Of a stretch of 64,000 nt of DNA, positions 31,828-43,333 are shown piece after piece. The notes below the pieces were generated by a model. That model saw only the letters and a program-made list of their open reading frames with translations, did not search any database and had not been told where the DNA came from. A program made the position numbers and the translations under genes. Location: contig NZ_SJFN01000006.1 in assembly GCF_004328075.1 (NCBI RefSeq), positions 1 to 64,000 on the forward strand, given 5' to 3'. Source of the DNA: Siculibacillus lacustris. GTDB taxonomy: Bacteria; Pseudomonadota; Alphaproteobacteria; Rhizobiales; Ancalomicrobiaceae. Position 1 is the stretch's first letter, and each line of letters starts with the position of its first letter.

Positions 31828-32295
31828 TCAGCGGCCGGGCAGCAGGCGCGCGAGGAAGCCCGGCACGAAGCGCGGCAGGGCGGAGGCGAGCGCCGGGCCG
31901 GGCAAGCCGCCGGCGGGCCGCTGCGACAGGACGTCGGCACGGCGGGCGGCGGGCAGCGCCGCGGCCTTGATCTCGGCCAGGGTCTCGCCGGATCCGCGCG
32001 CCACGAACTTGCGACCGTCGCGCAGCAGCACGACGAACAGCCGATCCGACCCGTCGGGGCGGGCCGACGTTGCGCCGAACGGCGCGAAACCGTCGCGCTC
32101 GGCCCATTTCGCCAGATATTCGCCGACCCGGCCCTCGCCGGCGGCGGCGGCCCCGACCACGTCGGTGGCCAGGAAGATGTCCTCCACCACGCCGTCGATC
32201 GAGGTCAGGCGCAGACGCGCCCGGCCCGCCTCGGAATAGCGGACGCGAACCACCTCGGGCTCGAAATCTCCCGAGAGAATCTCGAATGACGCCAT
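31828..32295 (-). CDS. Hypothetical protein
   Basis: 155 residues from the ATG at 32293-32295; an alternative start 9 nt upstream (MGS) is equally possible. It begins MASFEILSGDFEPEVVRVRY and has charged beta-rich text through the middle (RLRLTSIDGVVEDIFLATDV), then a Pro/Ala-rich tail. I do not recognise the family. There is no signal peptide or strong membrane segment. It converges with bpt and is separated from parC by 254 bp. Confidence 0.65.
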   Translation of the reverse strand: MASFEILSGDFEPEVVRVRYSEAGRARLRLTSIDGVVEDIFLATDVVGAAAAGEGRVGEYLAKWAERDGFAPFGATSARPDGSDRLFVVLLRDGRKFVARGSGETLAEIKAAALPAARRADVLSQRPAGGLPGPALASALPRFVPGFLARLLPGR

Positions 32296-32549
32296 CGATC
32301 CCATCCCCCCGGACAAACCCGCCGTACGCCAGCGACGCACCGCCCCCCGCGGTATCGTCGCATCCGGCGGATCCGGACATCACCGGACGTCAAGCTATCG
32401 GTCCGCAATCCCACGCGCAACCGAGACGGGCGTCGTAGATGACGAGATCGTGTCGTTCATCCACCGATATGGTGAAGCGGGCGAGACCCGATCGTGCCGT
32501 TGCGGCACGCGGGCACCCGCGTCCGTCGCTCACCGGCCGGGCGCTGCCA

Positions 32550-34829
<2,280 letters not shown>

Positions 34830-34982
34830 GCGCCCGAGTTAGCGCGGGGGGGTGGTCGGGGGCAAGGCGAAAGGCGCGGACCGGCGGAGCTGGGGACAAC
34901 CCGAGGGTCCGTCTTCACGCAAGGTTAAGCCGGCAGCGAGAAAGTGTTTCCGAGACCGCCTCTCGCCCGGATCCGTACCCGC

Positions 34983-37196
34983 ATGTCGAAAGCGCCTTCC
35001 GCCGATCGCCCCGAGCCGCATGCCGGCGCCGTACCGACCGCGCACGGCCTTGCGACCGCAACGGTGGCGCTGCTGGAGCGACTGAGGACACCGATCTGGA
35101 TCTTCGATCTCGACCGTGCGCAGGTGGCCTGGGCCAACAGCGCGGCACTGCGGGTATGGGAAGCGGCGGACATCGCGGAACTGGCGGCGCGCGATCTGTC
35201 GGCGGAAATGTCGCTGTCGGTGAAGATGCGGCTCGAACAGTTGCGCGACCTGTTCGAGCGCGGCCCTGCGGCCTTTTCGGAAGTGTGGACGCTCTATCCC
35301 GGCGGTCGGCCCAAGACCCAACGGGTGACCTTCAGTGGCCAGCGGCTCGGCGACGGGCGCATGGCGATCCTGTGCGAAGCGCTCGGCGAGATCAACGACA
35401 CGCCGGAACGGGTGCGCAGCGCCGAGGCGCTGATCCATACGCCGGTGATGATCACCCTCTACGGCCCCGAGCAGCGGCCCCTCTACCGCAATACCGCGGC
35501 GGCGGCGTCGATCCCCCATCTCGGGGAACCGCTCGCCGAGCGTTTCGTCGACGCCGCCGATCGGCAGCGGCTCGAGGAGATGGTCGCCGGCCTCGGACAT
35601 GCGGTGGTGACGGCGCGGATGCGGACCCGCGCGGGCGTGCGCTGGCACGAGATCTCGGCGCGGACGTGCCGCGACGCGGTCAGCGGGCGGCCGGCGCTCC
35701 TGGTCAGCGAGACCGACGTGACGGCGCTGAAGACCGCGGAAGAACAGGTGCGCTTCCTCGCCGAGCACGATCTGCTCACCGGCCTGCCCAACCGCACCTT
35801 CCTACAGCGCGAGGTGGCGCGGCGGATCGAAGCGGCGCGGGAGGCCGGTTCGAGTCTGGCGTTGCTGTTCATCGACCTCGACCGGTTCAAGACGATCAAC
35901 GATTCGCTCGGCCATCAGGCCGGCGACGCCCTGCTGGTGGCGGTCGCCGACCGGCTGACCCGGGCCGCCGCCGGCGGCGATCTGGTGGCGCGGCTCGGTG
36001 GCGACGAGTTCCTGGTCTGCATCGATCTCGGCCGCGACGGCGACGCACGCGAACGCACCGTGGCCCAGGCGATCCTCGAGGCCTTCGAGGCGCCGATCCG
36101 GGTCGGGTCGCGCGAACTGGTGGTCTCCGGATCGATCGGCATCAGCCGCTTCCCCGCCGACGGAAGAGATCTCGACACCCTGATGCGCCATGCCGATCTG
36201 GCGATGTATGCCGCCAAGGACCAGGGCTGCAGCCGCTGGGTGACCTTCGATCGGGCGATGACCGACGTCGCCGACAGCCAATTGGCGATGGAATCCTCGC
36301 TGCGGCGGGCGCTGGAGCGCGGCGAGTTCGAGCTCTACTACCAGCCGCGTCTGTCGATCGCCGACGACCGCATCATCGGGGCGGAGGCGCTGCTGCGCTG
36401 GCACCACCCGACCCGCGGCCTGTTGCTGCCGGGGTGTTTCATCCCCTTCGCCGAGAAGACCGGGCTGATCACCCGGATCGGCGAGAGCGTGATGCGCGAG
36501 GCGGCGCTGCAGCAGCGCGCCTGGGCCGACGCCGGCCACGACGTCACCGTGTCGGTCAACATGTCGGGGCGGCAGTTCCGCGACCCGCGGCTGCCGACTG
36601 CGGTCGCCGAGATCCTCGCCGAGACCGGCAGCGACCCGTGCCGGATGCAGATCGAGATCACCGAATCGGTGCTGGTCGGCGACGACGCGACCTCGGTCGG
36701 GGCGCTGCGGAAGCTCAGCGAACTCGGATTCTCGATCGCCATCGACGACTTCGGCACCGGCTATTCCAATCTCGCGACGCTGCAGTTCCATCCGATCGAC
36801 GTGCTGAAGATCGACCGCTCCTTCGTCGCCACTCTGGAGACGCGGCCGGAACTGGCGGAACTGATCATCGGCATGTGCCGGCTGCTCGACATGCGGATCG
36901 TCGCCGAGGGCGTCGAGACCGAGGAACAGCTCGGCTGGCTGCGCGCCCGCAACTGCCACGAATACCAGGGCTATCTGTTCAGCCCGGCGATCCCCGTCGA
37001 CAGCTTCGACGCGTTGCTGACGCGGCAGAAGGACTTCGCCGCCGATCCCGGCGACGGCGTCGCACGCTCGCCCTTGTGGGATCTGGTGCCGATGGTCAAT
37101 CGCACCTCGGACCTCGAATGGGGCGGCCCCGCCGGCGCGCCGTCGAAGGTGCGACGCCTCCGGGCGCTCGGTGCGGCGACCGGCTTTCGCAGCTGA
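34983..37196 (+). CDS. PAS-GGDEF-EAL cyclic-di-GMP protein
   Basis: 737 residues from the ATG at 34983; a GTG 39 nt upstream is possible. Residues 30-75 and about 150-250 look like PAS-type sensor regions (TPIWIFDLDRAQVAWANSAAL, TPVMITLYGPEQRPLYRN). The GGDEF domain is intact (RLGGDEFLV, 337-345), with the HDLLTGLPNR and FIDLDRFK boxes. The EAL domain starts at 468-470 (GAEALLRWHH) and has FGTGYSNLATL and IDDFGTG. Both synthesis and breakdown of c-di-GMP are possible. No membrane segment is seen, so it is cytoplasmic. It ends 23 nt before the recO end, convergent. Confidence 0.95.
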   Translation: MSKAPSADRPEPHAGAVPTAHGLATATVALLERLRTPIWIFDLDRAQVAWANSAALRVWEAADIAELAARDLSAEMSLSVKMRLEQLRDLFERGPAAFSEVWTLYPGGRPKTQRVTFSGQRLGDGRMAILCEALGEINDTPERVRSAEALIHTPVMITLYGPEQRPLYRNTAAAASIPHLGEPLAERFVDAADRQRLEEMVAGLGHAVVTARMRTRAGVRWHEISARTCRDAVSGRPALLVSETDVTALKTAEEQVRFLAEHDLLTGLPNRTFLQREVARRIEAAREAGSSLALLFIDLDRFKTINDSLGHQAGDALLVAVADRLTRAAAGGDLVARLGGDEFLVCIDLGRDGDARERTVAQAILEAFEAPIRVGSRELVVSGSIGISRFPADGRDLDTLMRHADLAMYAAKDQGCSRWVTFDRAMTDVADSQLAMESSLRRALERGEFELYYQPRLSIADDRIIGAEALLRWHHPTRGLLLPGCFIPFAEKTGLITRIGESVMREAALQQRAWADAGHDVTVSVNMSGRQFRDPRLPTAVAEILAETGSDPCRMQIEITESVLVGDDATSVGALRKLSELGFSIAIDDFGTGYSNLATLQFHPIDVLKIDRSFVATLETRPELAELIIGMCRLLDMRIVAEGVETEEQLGWLRARNCHEYQGYLFSPAIPVDSFDALLTRQKDFAADPGDGVARSPLWDLVPMVNRTSDLEWGGPAGAPSKVRRLRALGAATGFRS

Positions 37197-37219
37197 GCGG
37201 CCCGCTCCCGTCGCCCGCC

Positions 37220-37975
37220 CTAAGCCCTCGCCTTCGCCCCGACCCGCGCCAGGGCCGCGAGAAATCCTTCGCGGGTGGCCGGCGGATCGATGCCGCGCGC
37301 CTCCCAGACGTGGCGGGCGAGGAAGTGACCGGTGAGGCGAAAGCCGGCGAGGAGATCGGCCAGCGGCGGCGACTCGTCGCGCGCCGCCTCGATCGGCGCG
37401 GCGACCAGGAAGGCCGGCAGCGCCAGCAGACGGTCGGCCCAGGGCAATCCGGCGGCGCGGCCGGCGGCACGGCCGGTCGCCGGGCTGACCCAGGCGAGAT
37501 CGTCGGAGGTTCCGGTCAGGGCGCAGGTGGTGAGATCCAGGCCGAAGCCGAGGGCCTCGATAACCGCCAGTTCGAAACGCACCAGGCGCGCCGCCGCCGG
37601 GCCCGGATCGTCGAGGCGGGCGAGGATCGCCAGCGCCGCATAGAGCAGATCGGGATGGGGATCGCGCTCGGGCAGCAGGCGGAAATGGGCGGCCAGCGTC
37701 TGCACCGCGTTGAGGCCGAGCGGGTCGGCCATCAGCGCGGCGCCGCGGGCGTCCAGCGTCTCGACCGCGAAGGTGCCGACGTGTTCGTCGAGGCGGGCGC
37801 GCCACACCGCGCGCACCGAATTGCCGACCTGGAGGCCGGCGGCGCGGCGCTGCGAGCGGCCGCCCTTGACCACCCCGAGGTGGCGGCCGTGGGCGACGGT
37901 CATCAGCTCGACCAGCGCGTCGGCCTCGCCGAGGCGGCGGGCACCGAGAACCAGGCCGACGTCGGTCCATTCCAT
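37220..37975 (-). CDS. recO: DNA repair protein RecO
   Basis: 251 residues from the ATG at 37973-37975. The OB-fold start (EWTDVGLVLGARRLGEADALVELMTVAHGRHLGVVKGG) is typical. RecO loads RecA onto SSB-coated DNA with RecR. Zinc-cysteine ligands of some RecO proteins are absent, as is common in Alphaproteobacteria. It lies 26 nt downstream of era in the rnc-era-recO run. Confidence 0.93.
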   Translation of the reverse strand: MEWTDVGLVLGARRLGEADALVELMTVAHGRHLGVVKGGRSQRRAAGLQVGNSVRAVWRARLDEHVGTFAVETLDARGAALMADPLGLNAVQTLAAHFRLLPERDPHPDLLYAALAILARLDDPGPAAARLVRFELAVIEALGFGLDLTTCALTGTSDDLAWVSPATGRAAGRAAGLPWADRLLALPAFLVAAPIEAARDESPPLADLLAGFRLTGHFLARHVWEARGIDPPATREGFLAALARVGAKARA

Positions 37976-38001
37976 GGCACGGCCTTCCCGGTCGGCGCGG
38001 C

Positions 38002-39087
38002 TCAGCCCTTGGGGAACTCGAGCCCCATCTCGCGATAGCGCGCCGGGTCGTCGGACCAGTTCTCGCGCACCTTGACGAACACGAACAGATGGACCGGACG
38101 CTCGACGATCTCGGCGAGCTCCTTGCGGGCGTTCATCGACACCCACTTGATGGTCTCGCCGCCGGCGCCGAGGACGATGCGCTTCTGGCTCTCGCGAGCG
38201 ACGTAGATGGTCTGCTCGATGCGCACCGAGCCGTCCTTCTGCTCCTTCCACTGCTCCGTCTCGACGGTCGATTCGTAGGGCAGTTCGTCGTGGAGGCGCA
38301 GGAACACCTTTTCGCGGGTGATCTCGGCGGCGAGCTGGCGCATCGGCAGATCGGAAATCTGGTCGGCCGGGTAGAGCCAGGGGCCGGCCGGCATGGCGGC
38401 GGCGAACCAGGCGAGCACGTCGGCGACGCCGTCGCCGTTCTCGGCCGAGATCATGAAGGTCTCGGTGAAGTTCGCGCGGGCGTTGGCGGCCTGGGCCAGC
38501 GCCAGCAGCGCATCGCGGCGCATCAGGTCGATCTTGTTGAGGATCAGCACCTTGCGGCGATGGACCTCGCCCAGCTGGTCGAACAGCGCGGAGGAGGTGT
38601 CGTCGAAGCCCTTCTTGGCGTCGAGCAGCACCGCCACCAGATCGGCGTCGGAGGCGCCGCCCCAGGCGCCGGCGACCATGGCGCGGTCGAGCCGGCGGCG
38701 CGGACGGAAGATGCCGGGGGTGTCGACGAAGATCACCTGGGCCTCGTCGACCATGGCGATGCCGCGCACCAGGGCGCGGGTGGTCTGGACCTTGTGGGTG
38801 ACGATCGACACCTTGGAGCCGACCAGGGCGTTGAGCAGGGTCGACTTGCCGGCATTGGGGGCGCCGATCAGCGCGACGAAGCCGGCGCGGGTGCCCGGGG
38901 TCGCCGACATCAGGCCGGCGGCGGAACGCGCGGCGGCGATCGCGGCGGCCTCGGTCGCGGCGGCCTCGGTCGCGGCGGCCTCGGTCGCGGCTTCGGCGGC
39001 TTCGGCTTCGGTCGCGGTGGTCGGCGCGTCGGTCGCGGGCGTCACGGGCGGGACGACGTCACGGGCGGGATCTTCGGTCTCAGGCAT
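38002..39087 (-). CDS. era: GTPase Era with Ala/Thr/Glu-rich extension
   Basis: 361 residues. Core Era starts near residue 60: G1 GAPNAGKST, G3 DTPG, G4 NKID and the C-terminal KH domain (REKVFLRLHDELPYE, IVLGAGGETIKWV). Era binds 16S rRNA and supports 30S assembly. The ATG at 39085-39087 overlaps the rnc stop and so is likely used. It adds a 55-residue low-complexity tail rich in Ala, Thr and Glu, including three perfect 15-bp repeats at 38941-38985. A start at residue 60 (MSATPGTRAGF) is the alternative. Confidence 0.93.
   Translation of the reverse strand: MPETEDPARDVVPPVTPATDAPTTATEAEAAEAATEAAATEAAATEAAAIAAARSAAGLMSATPGTRAGFVALIGAPNAGKSTLLNALVGSKVSIVTHKVQTTRALVRGIAMVDEAQVIFVDTPGIFRPRRRLDRAMVAGAWGGASDADLVAVLLDAKKGFDDTSSALFDQLGEVHRRKVLILNKIDLMRRDALLALAQAANARANFTETFMISAENGDGVADVLAWFAAAMPAGPWLYPADQISDLPMRQLAAEITREKVFLRLHDELPYESTVETEQWKEQKDGSVRIEQTIYVARESQKRIVLGAGGETIKWVSMNARKELAEIVERPVHLFVFVKVRENWSDDPARYREMGLEFPKG
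38941..38985. repeat. Three 15-bp direct repeats inside era
   Basis: The unit CGCGGCGGCCTCGGT occurs three times in a row, perfectly, then decays into similar sequence. It encodes ATEAA units in the N-terminal extension of Era. In-frame, so its copy number can change without breaking the gene. Confidence 0.9.
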
Positions 39088-39781
39088 CGGTGTCGTCCTT
39101 CCACAGGCCTTCGCGGGCCAGGACCCGGGTGGCGGCGTCGCGCTCGGCCTCGCGCTTGGAACGTCCCGTCCCGATCGCCCCTTCGACGCCGACGATGTCC
39201 ACGGCGATTTCGAAGACGGGATCGTGATCGGGGCCGCTGCGTCCCACCTGCCGATAGGTCGGCGCGGCGAGACCGCGGCTCTGCAGCCATTCCTGAAGCG
39301 TGGTCTTGGCGTCGCGCAGCGGTCCGCGCGCCTCCATCATCAGGGGATACCAGTTGCGCTCGACGAAGTCGCGAGCGACGTCGAAGCCGGCGTCGAGATA
39401 GACCGCGGCGATCACCGCCTCGGCGACGTCGCCGAGGATCGCCGTCTTGTTGCGGCCGCCGGTCTGCAATTCGCCGGGGCCGAGCCGCACGGCGTCGCCG
39501 AAGGCGAGGCTGCGCGCCACGTCGGCACAGGTCTCGCGCTTGACCATGGCGTTGAGGCGGCGGGCGAGTTCGCCTTCCTCCGCATCGGGAAAGGCATGGT
39601 GGAGCATGCCGGCGACCGACAGCGCGAGGACGCGGTCGCCGAGGAACTCCAGGCGCTGATAGCTCGCCGCGGGTGTCGCGGCGGCGCTGGTGTGGGTCAG
39701 GGCCATGAGCAGGAGGGCGCGGTCGGCGAAGCGATGGCCGATGCGGGCTTCGACGGTGTCGAGGTCGGCGAAGGTGCTCAT
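39080..39781 (-). CDS. rnc: Ribonuclease III
   Basis: 233 residues. The catalytic signature QRLEFLGDRVL and the second acidic site GDVAEAVIAAVYLDAG are intact. A double-stranded RNA-binding domain occupies the last 70 residues (DAKTTLQEWLQSRG, GTGRSKREAERDAATRVL). It processes rRNA precursors and double-stranded RNA. It overlaps lepB by 4 nt and era by 8 nt, so the three are translationally coupled. Confidence 0.96.
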   Translation of the reverse strand: MSTFADLDTVEARIGHRFADRALLLMALTHTSAAATPAASYQRLEFLGDRVLALSVAGMLHHAFPDAEEGELARRLNAMVKRETCADVARSLAFGDAVRLGPGELQTGGRNKTAILGDVAEAVIAAVYLDAGFDVARDFVERNWYPLMMEARGPLRDAKTTLQEWLQSRGLAAPTYRQVGRSGPDHDPVFEIAVDIVGVEGAIGTGRSKREAERDAATRVLAREGLWKDDTDA

Positions 39782-40530
39782 AGGCGGCCGAACAACCGGC
39801 TCCAGCGCACGTCCCAGGGCCAGTTCCAGATCTGCCAGGCGGCGCTGTCCTCGCCGATCGAGAAGAAGATCATCTGGGCCTTGCCCTCGAAGTTCTCGAA
39901 GGGCACGAAGCCGACGCCGTCGGCGAAGCGGCTGTCCAGCGAATTGTCGCGATTGTCGCCCATCATGAAGTAGTGACCGGCGGGCACCAGGAATTCCGGC
40001 GTGTTGTTGGCCGGGCCTTCGTCGTCACGCTTCAGAATGGTGTGGACCACACCACCGGGCAGGGTTTCCCGTAGCGCCTTGACCTTCTGGCGGGCGCCGT
40101 AGAAGTCGGTGTCGATGAAATAGTCCATCGGCTCGACCTTGACCGCCTCGCCGTTGATGAAGAGCAGGCCGCGCTTCATCTGGACGCGGTCGCCGGGCAG
40201 GCCGATCAACCGCTTGATGTAGTCGGTCTCGTTGTCCTTCGGCAGCTTGAACACCACCACGTCGCCGCGCTTGGGCTCGGAAGCGAAGATGCGGCCCGAG
40301 AAGGGCACCAGCCCGAAGGGGAAGGAGTAGCGGCTGTAGCCGTAGCTGAACTTCGACACGAAGAGGTAATCGCCGATCAGCAGCGTCGACTTCATCGAGC
40401 CGGAGGGAATGGAGAAGGGCTGAAAGACAAAGGTCCGCACCAGCAGCGCCAACACCAGGGCTTGGACGACCACCTTGAGGGTCTCGCCCCAGCCCGCTTC
40501 GCGGGACTTCGGTTCGCTGGTCACGCTCAT
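39778..40530 (-). CDS. lepB: Signal peptidase I
   Basis: 250 residues. One N-terminal membrane helix (about 18-36) anchors the periplasmic domain. The catalytic dyad is Ser45 (IPSGSMKSTL) and Lys106 (DYIKRLIGLPGD); FMMGDNRDNSLDSR is the third conserved box. It cleaves signal peptides of exported proteins. It follows acpS after 20 nt, in the pdxJ-acpS-lepB-rnc-era-recO run. Confidence 0.96.
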   Translation of the reverse strand: MSVTSEPKSREAGWGETLKVVVQALVLALLVRTFVFQPFSIPSGSMKSTLLIGDYLFVSKFSYGYSRYSFPFGLVPFSGRIFASEPKRGDVVVFKLPKDNETDYIKRLIGLPGDRVQMKRGLLFINGEAVKVEPMDYFIDTDFYGARQKVKALRETLPGGVVHTILKRDDEGPANNTPEFLVPAGHYFMMGDNRDNSLDSRFADGVGFVPFENFEGKAQMIFFSIGEDSAAWQIWNWPWDVRWSRLFGRL

Positions 40531-40550
40531 CAGGTCCTTCGATCCTCACT

Positions 40551-41009
40551 TCATTCGTCGGCGGTGATAGCGCGCCGGGGGATCGGCCGCAATGCCCGCG
40601 GTTTCGGCCAATCGAGCGGCCAAGCGGAAATCACCACGAAGGCCTGGGCGAGAGGCAGGTCGTCGGTGATGGTCAGATCGATCCTGGGCTCGAAACCGGG
40701 CGGAGTGAGGGCGGCGAGACGTTCGGCGGCGCCGCCGGTCAAGATCATGGTCGGCTGGCCCGACGGCAGGTTGACCACCCCCATCTCGCGCCACGCCACC
40801 CCCATCGAGATGCCGGTGCCGAGCGCCTTGCAACAGGCCTCCTTGGCGGCGAAGCGCTTGGCATAAGAAGCGGCGCGATTGGCGCGGCGATCGGACTTGG
40901 CCCGTTCGATCTCGGTGAAGACCCGGTGGGTGAAACGTTCGCCGAAGCGTTCGAGCGTCTTCTCGACGCGGCGCACGTCGATCAGATCCGAGCCGATGCC
41001 GACGATCAT
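40551..41009 (-). CDS. acpS: Holo-[acyl-carrier-protein] synthase
   Basis: 152 residues. Transfers phosphopantetheine from CoA to acyl carrier protein. Motifs are [13 protein letters not shown] at the start and [16 protein letters not shown]. The start codon lies 21 nt after the pdxJ stop. The C-terminal 20 residues are an Arg-rich tail beyond the usual length. Confidence 0.95.
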   Translation of the reverse strand: MIVGIGSDLIDVRRVEKTLERFGERFTHRVFTEIERAKSDRRANRAASYAKRFAAKEACCKALGTGISMGVAWREMGVVNLPSGQPTMILTGGAAERLAALTPPGFEPRIDLTITDDLPLAQAFVVISAWPLDWPKPRALRPIPRRAITADE

Positions 41010-41030
41010 GGCGTCCCCTCCCCTGGCCCG

Positions 41031-41792
41031 TCAGGGCTCGCGTGCTTCGTCCATGCGCAGACGCATTTCGGCGATGGCCGCGGCCAGACCGACGAAGATC
41101 GCTTCGCCGATCAGGAAATGACCGATGTTGAGCTCGCGGATCTCGGCCATGCGGGCGATCGGCCCGACCGATTCGTAGGCCAGCCCATGGCCGGCGTGGA
41201 TCTCCAGGCCGGCGTCGGCGCCGCGGCGGGCGGCTTCGCGGATGCGCTGCAGCTCGATCGCGGTGAGCCGCTCCTCGCCGGCGGCGAGCAGGTCGCAATA
41301 ACGGCCGGTGTGGAGTTCGACCACCGGTGCGCCGAGCTTCACCGCCGCGTCGATCTGGGCGACGTCGGGCTCGATGAACAGCGACACGCGGATGCCGGCG
41401 CCGCCGAGACGGGCGACCACGGGGGCGAGACGGGTGCGGCCGCCGACCGCATCGAGACCGCCCTCGGTGGTGCGCTCGCTGCGGCGCTCGGGCACCAGGC
41501 AGCAGGCATGCGGCTTGTGGCGCAGGGCAATGTCGAGCATCTCCTCGGTCGCCGCCATTTCGAGATTGAGCGGAAGGTCGATCTCCGACATCAGGCGGCG
41601 GATGTCCTCGTCGCGGATGTGGCGACGGTCTTCGCGCAGATGGGCGGTGATGCCGTCGGCGCCGGCCTCGGCCGCGAGATGGGCGGCGCGCAGCGGGTCG
41701 GGACGATCGCCGCCGCGGGCGTTGCGGATGGTGGCGACATGATCGATGTTGACGCCCAGGCGGAGCTTCCGCCGCCGGTCGAGTTCGGCCAT
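41031..41792 (-). CDS. pdxJ: Pyridoxine 5'-phosphate synthase
   Basis: 253 residues. Makes pyridoxine phosphate from 1-deoxyxylulose 5-phosphate and aminoacetone phosphate. [17 protein letters not shown] is the family start, with [13 protein letters not shown], the VELHTGRY loop and GHGLAYES also conserved. It is the first gene of the acpS-lepB-rnc-era-recO run. Confidence 0.96.
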   Translation of the reverse strand: MAELDRRRKLRLGVNIDHVATIRNARGGDRPDPLRAAHLAAEAGADGITAHLREDRRHIRDEDIRRLMSEIDLPLNLEMAATEEMLDIALRHKPHACCLVPERRSERTTEGGLDAVGGRTRLAPVVARLGGAGIRVSLFIEPDVAQIDAAVKLGAPVVELHTGRYCDLLAAGEERLTAIELQRIREAARRGADAGLEIHAGHGLAYESVGPIARMAEIRELNIGHFLIGEAIFVGLAAAIAEMRLRMDEAREP

Positions 41793-41963
41793 CTCTCGTT
41801 TCCTCGCATCGGGGGGCAGGGGCGCGCGGGTCTGCGACCGAGGCGCCGGCTGAGCCCCGAGACATAGAATGACGACGGCGCGCGAACAAGCGGCGCGACG
41901 GCTTGGGCGGTGTCCCGGCGGCGCAGAGGTCGCGGACCGATCGTCGCGCCGCGTGGTTTGGGC

Positions 41964-42542
41964 TCAGAGGCTGCGGCTGCCCGGCTTGACCGGGGGGATC
42001 GCGGCGAGTTCGGGCGGCAGGGCGTCGGCGGGATAGGCCGGCACCTTGTAGCCGGCGAGCGCGATCAGCGGCACGCCGACGTCGGCCTCGCCGTCGGAGC
42101 GATCGATCAGGCAGGCGACCGCCAGGACCTTCGCCCCCAGCGCCTCGATGGCGGTGATCGTCTCGCGCGACGACAGGCCGGTGGTGACGATGTCCTCGAC
42201 GATCACCACCCTGGCGCCGGGGGCGAGTTCGAAGCGGCGCAGGCGCATCTCGCCGCCCTCGCGTTCGGTCCAGATCGCCGGCAGGCCAAGTTGGCGCGCC
42301 GTCTCGTAGGCCGGGACGATGCCGCCCATCGCCGGGCCGACGATCACGTCGATCGTCCCGAGATCGGCGGCGCGGATCTTGTCGGCGAGCGCCCGGCAGA
42401 CCCGTTCGGTCTTGTCGGGGAACTGGAACACCCGGGCCTTCTGGATGAACACCGGCGACCGCAGCCCCGACGACAGGATGAAGTGCCCGGTGAGCAGCGC
42501 GCCGCAGGACTTGAAGACGTCGAGGACTTCGTCGGTGTTCAT
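41964..42542 (-). CDS. pyrE: Orotate phosphoribosyltransferase
   Basis: 192 residues from the ATG at 42540-42542. The PRPP-binding motif is [14 protein letters not shown] and the flexible loop is [13 protein letters not shown]. It forms OMP in pyrimidine synthesis. The frame is open 28 codons further upstream but lacks conserved character there. It lies 171 bp from pdxJ on the same strand. Confidence 0.95.
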   Translation of the reverse strand: MNTDEVLDVFKSCGALLTGHFILSSGLRSPVFIQKARVFQFPDKTERVCRALADKIRAADLGTIDVIVGPAMGGIVPAYETARQLGLPAIWTEREGGEMRLRRFELAPGARVVIVEDIVTTGLSSRETITAIEALGAKVLAVACLIDRSDGEADVGVPLIALAGYKVPAYPADALPPELAAIPPVKPGSRSL

Positions 42543-42853
42543 GGCAGAAAAGCTCCTGGGTGGGCGAGGCGGCACCGCCACCGGCGCGTGCGGCGCGACA
42601 TTGGGCCAATGTGGCGATCGGATCAACCGGCGACGCGGCGGCGCGCGAGGGCATCGAACCGGGCATCTGGCGCGAATCGTGAATTCGACTCTCGTCGTGC
42701 GCGAGGCCGAACCACAACGTTCCCTCCCCCCTCAAGGGGGGAGAGGACGCCAACCCACGGTCCTGTCGGGGATTACCGAGCCGTCGCCTCGAACATTCCG
42801 AGAAGCGCCCTACGACCACCGACCCTCGTGTCGGGCCGGCCGTTGCGCGCCCG
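42543..42853. other. Gap between pyrE and the GNAT gene
   Basis: 311 bp without a supported gene. It contains the perfect G/C-run hairpin listed at 42724-42743 and presumably the pyrE promoter. Confidence 0.5.
42724..42743. repeat. G/C-run hairpin
   Basis: CTCCCCCC, TCAA, GGGGGGAG: a perfect 8-bp stem with a 4-nt loop in the pyrE-GNAT gap. This pattern resembles short intergenic hairpins common in Alphaproteobacteria and may act as a terminator for the GNAT/rsh transcript, whose gene ends 110 bp away on the same strand. Confidence 0.55.
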
Positions 42854-43333
42854 TCACCGCGCTTCGCGGGCGAAGATCATCAGGCCGAGGGCGCCGACCC
42901 CGCCTTCGAGCGCGTCCCAGCCGCGGGCCTCGTAGAACTCGGCGAGTTCGGGTCGGGCGCAGAGGTACAGGCGGGCGGCACCGAGAGCGAAGGCGCGAGC
43001 CGTCGCCGCCGCGAGCAGGCGTGTGCCGAGGCCGCGGTCGCGGCGATCCTCCTCGACCCACAGGGCGGCGAGCCAGGGCGTGAGTTCGGCGCGATCGGCG
43101 AGGTCCTGCGGGATCACCGAGACGGTACCGGCGAAACCCGCAGCGTCGTAGGCGACAATGCAGAAGGGTATGCCGGGCGCGGTGACCGCATCGGCGACCC
43201 GCGCCTCGACGGCGGCGAGCGAGGTGCCGCCGGCCCGCCACCAGTTGCGCCAGATGCGATCGGCGACGGTCGCAGCGAAGTCGGGACGCTCCGTTAGATC
43301 GGCCAGCGCCGCGGCGGCGGGCGCCTCACCCAT
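42854..43333 (-). CDS. GNAT-family N-acetyltransferase
   Basis: 159 residues. The acetyl-CoA motif A is ALWVEEDRRDRGLGTRLLAAA, and the C-terminal ARPELAEFYEARGWDA is the usual motif B. Substrate unknown. Its start overlaps the rsh stop by 8 nt, so the two are translationally coupled. Such a pairing is common but not informative about substrate. Confidence 0.88.
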   Translation of the reverse strand: MGEAPAAAALADLTERPDFAATVADRIWRNWWRAGGTSLAAVEARVADAVTAPGIPFCIVAYDAAGFAGTVSVIPQDLADRAELTPWLAALWVEEDRRDRGLGTRLLAAATARAFALGAARLYLCARPELAEFYEARGWDALEGGVGALGLMIFAREAR

